Assembly (NCBI GenBank): GCA_013396915.1
Contig: VWZL01004332.1
Location: 62,515 to 126,514 of the forward strand
Direction of reading: 5' to 3'
Length of the DNA: 64,000 nucleotides
From: Stercorarius parasiticus
Taxonomy: Eukaryota > Chordata > Aves > Charadriiformes > Stercorariidae
Part shown: in pieces, positions 62,236 to 64,000 of the stretch
Layout of the letters: every line of letters starts with the position of its first letter
How positions within the stretch are numbered: position 1 is the stretch's first letter
Notes under the pieces: generated by a model
Database searches by the model: none
Seen by the model: only the letters and a program-made list of their open reading frames with translations
Told to the model about the DNA's origin: nothing
Made by a program: the position numbers and the translations under genes

Positions 62236-63384
62236 AGAGCTCCGCAGCATGAAACTGGCTGAGAAAGTGAACAGAAAAGCTAAGAGCATGAGACTACCCA
62301 TTTGGGACACAAGATACTGTCATTAGTTTTGGTCAATAAATAGAGCCACACGAGAGGTACACACTCAGTGTGCACGCAGAATCCTCCCCTTCTCCATTCA
62401 ACAGGCACGCTTCGGTCAGGAGCTCTCTCTGGGCTAATTGCTCGAGCCTGAAATGGAAACGCTGGTGTCAGGGAGACTGTTCCCATTTCTTATAACCCAG
62501 GCTGTAAGCAGCACAGATTCCATAGGCAGAATCTGACCTTTCAAGAAGAGGACGTCACACTGCAGCAGAGGGCAACTGAAGTCACTACTTCCCCTGCTTG
62601 CCATCTAAGGAAAATGAAGGCTCTCATTTCATTTTTTTGGACGCAAGCAGCTTGTGTTAACCAGCTGCTGTTATTTCAAATGGAAAGTGTAATCAGTGGG
62701 ACTAGTTAGTAACTTGTGTTGTCCTGGTTCTGACTAGTATCATGTTATCTTGCGCTAGTGCCTGCAAATGACATGGACACAAATACAGCTTTTGCCAAAA
62801 CAATGTATTAACCTTTGAATTCTTGCATGGTAGCAGTACTAAAACAGAGCTTCTCCTTCTCTCCACGAAAGAAAGAAGAAAAAAGCCAGCGTGTGGGGAA
62901 AATCCCCCGCCTGTAAGGTCTCTCTTTTCCACCCTGACAATTTTTGTGTGTGTGAACTACAGTAGCTTTTTGTGTTCTTGAAAACTGGCCACTCCTAACT
63001 GATGAGCTCACTGCTGTTTGCGTCCTGAAGAGACTTTAGGGCAGAAACTCAGCAACAGCAGATCAGCGTAGCTTCACCAAAGTGAAGAGAGCAGCGGTGA
63101 TTTACGCCAGCTACAAGTCTAGATTCATCCTGTTTAAAGACACAGCTTATTCCAGTAAGGAACATCACTCAGCTTACAGGCAAGGGATGAAGCAGCTTTT
63201 AACTCAGTGGAGGGAGGGAAAACCACAGACATTTCCAAATGCAGAGAGAAAAAACCCCAAACCACTGGACTCGAAAGATCTGTTGTAAAGAAATCACTGG
63301 TTACACCAATACTCTAGTCCTAAGAATTTTTCAGGAGGAGAGTCACACAGGCCAGGGTAGCATGTGATTGCTTCATGGAGGGAG
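62236..63384. other. Noncoding, nothing recognised
   Basis: No gene or repeat is supported. GC content is a little higher than in the rest of the window. Confidence 0.45.
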
Positions 63385-63420
63385 TATAAAAATGCACGCC
63401 CAGGAACAGCAGCAAAGGCA
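63385..63420 (+). promoter_or_regulatory. TATA-box core promoter candidate
   Basis: TATAAAAA at 63385-63392 is set in a GC-richer context. An initiator-like pyrimidine/A junction lies about 30 bases downstream (near 63415-63432). Any transcript would run rightwards towards the window end. The first ATG downstream (63439) opens a six-codon frame only. There is no CpG island or downstream gene in view, so this could be a chance TATA. Confidence 0.2.
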
Positions 63421-64000
63421 CAGCTCCTCAGACAGCAAAATGCCTTCTGGAGCTCATTAGTACTGGTAGAGTGAGCCGTGCGGGGTGGAGCGACTGCAGA
63501 TTTCTACATCGACTGAAGAGGTGCCGTGCATTTTCCCCCGTGGGAGGGAAGGAATACGTGGAAGTAGACCCTCCGCTCATCAGCCGCCTGCTGCCCCTTC
63601 CCTTTGGAAGGCACATCTCGTTATCAGCTCCATCTCCCCCCATCCCAAAATGCACATGCTGTAGCCTGTACAGATGCCATGTGGCACATGACATATCATC
63701 TTGGGGAAATTATACACTCGTTTCTGTTGTTCAACTGATATTAACTGTGTGCGCTCATTGCACTCTGAGAATCCTTTCTTGGATCAACTGTCCCATTACT
63801 GCAAATATCAGTAGGGCTATAACACACTCTATCATTCTTGCCCGCGTTTGAATTTCATTTTGTATTCATTCAGTTGGTGCAGCTTTTTCCACAGAATCCA
63901 GAAGGCCACAGTTAGTTCTCATCATTTTACTTAATGCAGATACATTGGGGTTTCTAACTGCTTTATGACAGCAAAAACTTCTTTAGTTTTATCTTCCCCT
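63421..64000. other. Window end, no gene recognised
   Basis: A 126-codon plus-strand frame (63471-63851) overlaps an 88-codon minus-strand frame. Neither has a recognisable protein; the first part is GC-richer, which favours chance open frames. Confidence 0.4.

Noticed and set aside
1..64000. CRISPR arrays, bacterial operons, rRNA or prophage
   Set aside because: Nothing in the window resembles them; the CR1 and LTR content places the sequence in a bird nuclear genome.

Overview
The window reads as ordinary, AT-rich nuclear DNA from a bird. Three CR1 LINE fragments carry the 3' end and the repeated ATTCTATG-type tail typical of avian (more broadly archosaur/turtle) CR1, and there is one avian-type endogenous-retrovirus solo LTR. 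There is no operon-like gene packing, no long uninterrupted protein gene and no structural RNA gene that I can recognise. Nearly all open reading frames are short and look like chance. One base, at 48477, is an unresolved N.

Layout. 1-19234 is single-copy-looking noncoding DNA with scattered GC-richer patches (about 540-690, 8040-8240, 9620-9870, 14330-14800). It holds a 43-bp tandem duplication, an 18-bp perfect palindrome and several splice-site-bounded candidate exons. 19235-20164 is a 5'-truncated CR1 with a broken reverse transcriptase end. 20165-36780 is mostly unassigned. It includes a hairpin-forming element at 22288-22375, an RFX X-box-like site at 30727 and a G-quadruplex-type run at 31027. 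36781-36885 is a C/A-rich block with a (AC)14 microsatellite. 37105-37497 is the solo LTR, followed 400 bp later by a 26-bp perfect palindrome centred on a consensus CRE. From 38 kb to the end the sequence is again unassigned apart from a diverged antisense CR1 (51730-51980) and a young sense CR1 (57548-57790). This part also holds the best splice-bounded candidate exons (42356-42437 and 46181-46375), the longest open stretch in the window (minus strand, 50681-51373), a GC/CpG patch (61080-61500) and a TATA-like core promoter candidate at 63385.

Interpretation. The window is most simply a gene desert or the inside of a very large intron, with possible noncoding-RNA exons and conserved-element-like stretches. 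No gene could be named with confidence. The candidate exons rest on splice-site shape and open frames read by eye; they are leads, not gene calls. The strongest non-repeat signals are the CRE-centred palindrome, the wobble-consistent hairpin at 22.3 kb and the splice-bounded exons at 42.4 and 46.2 kb.
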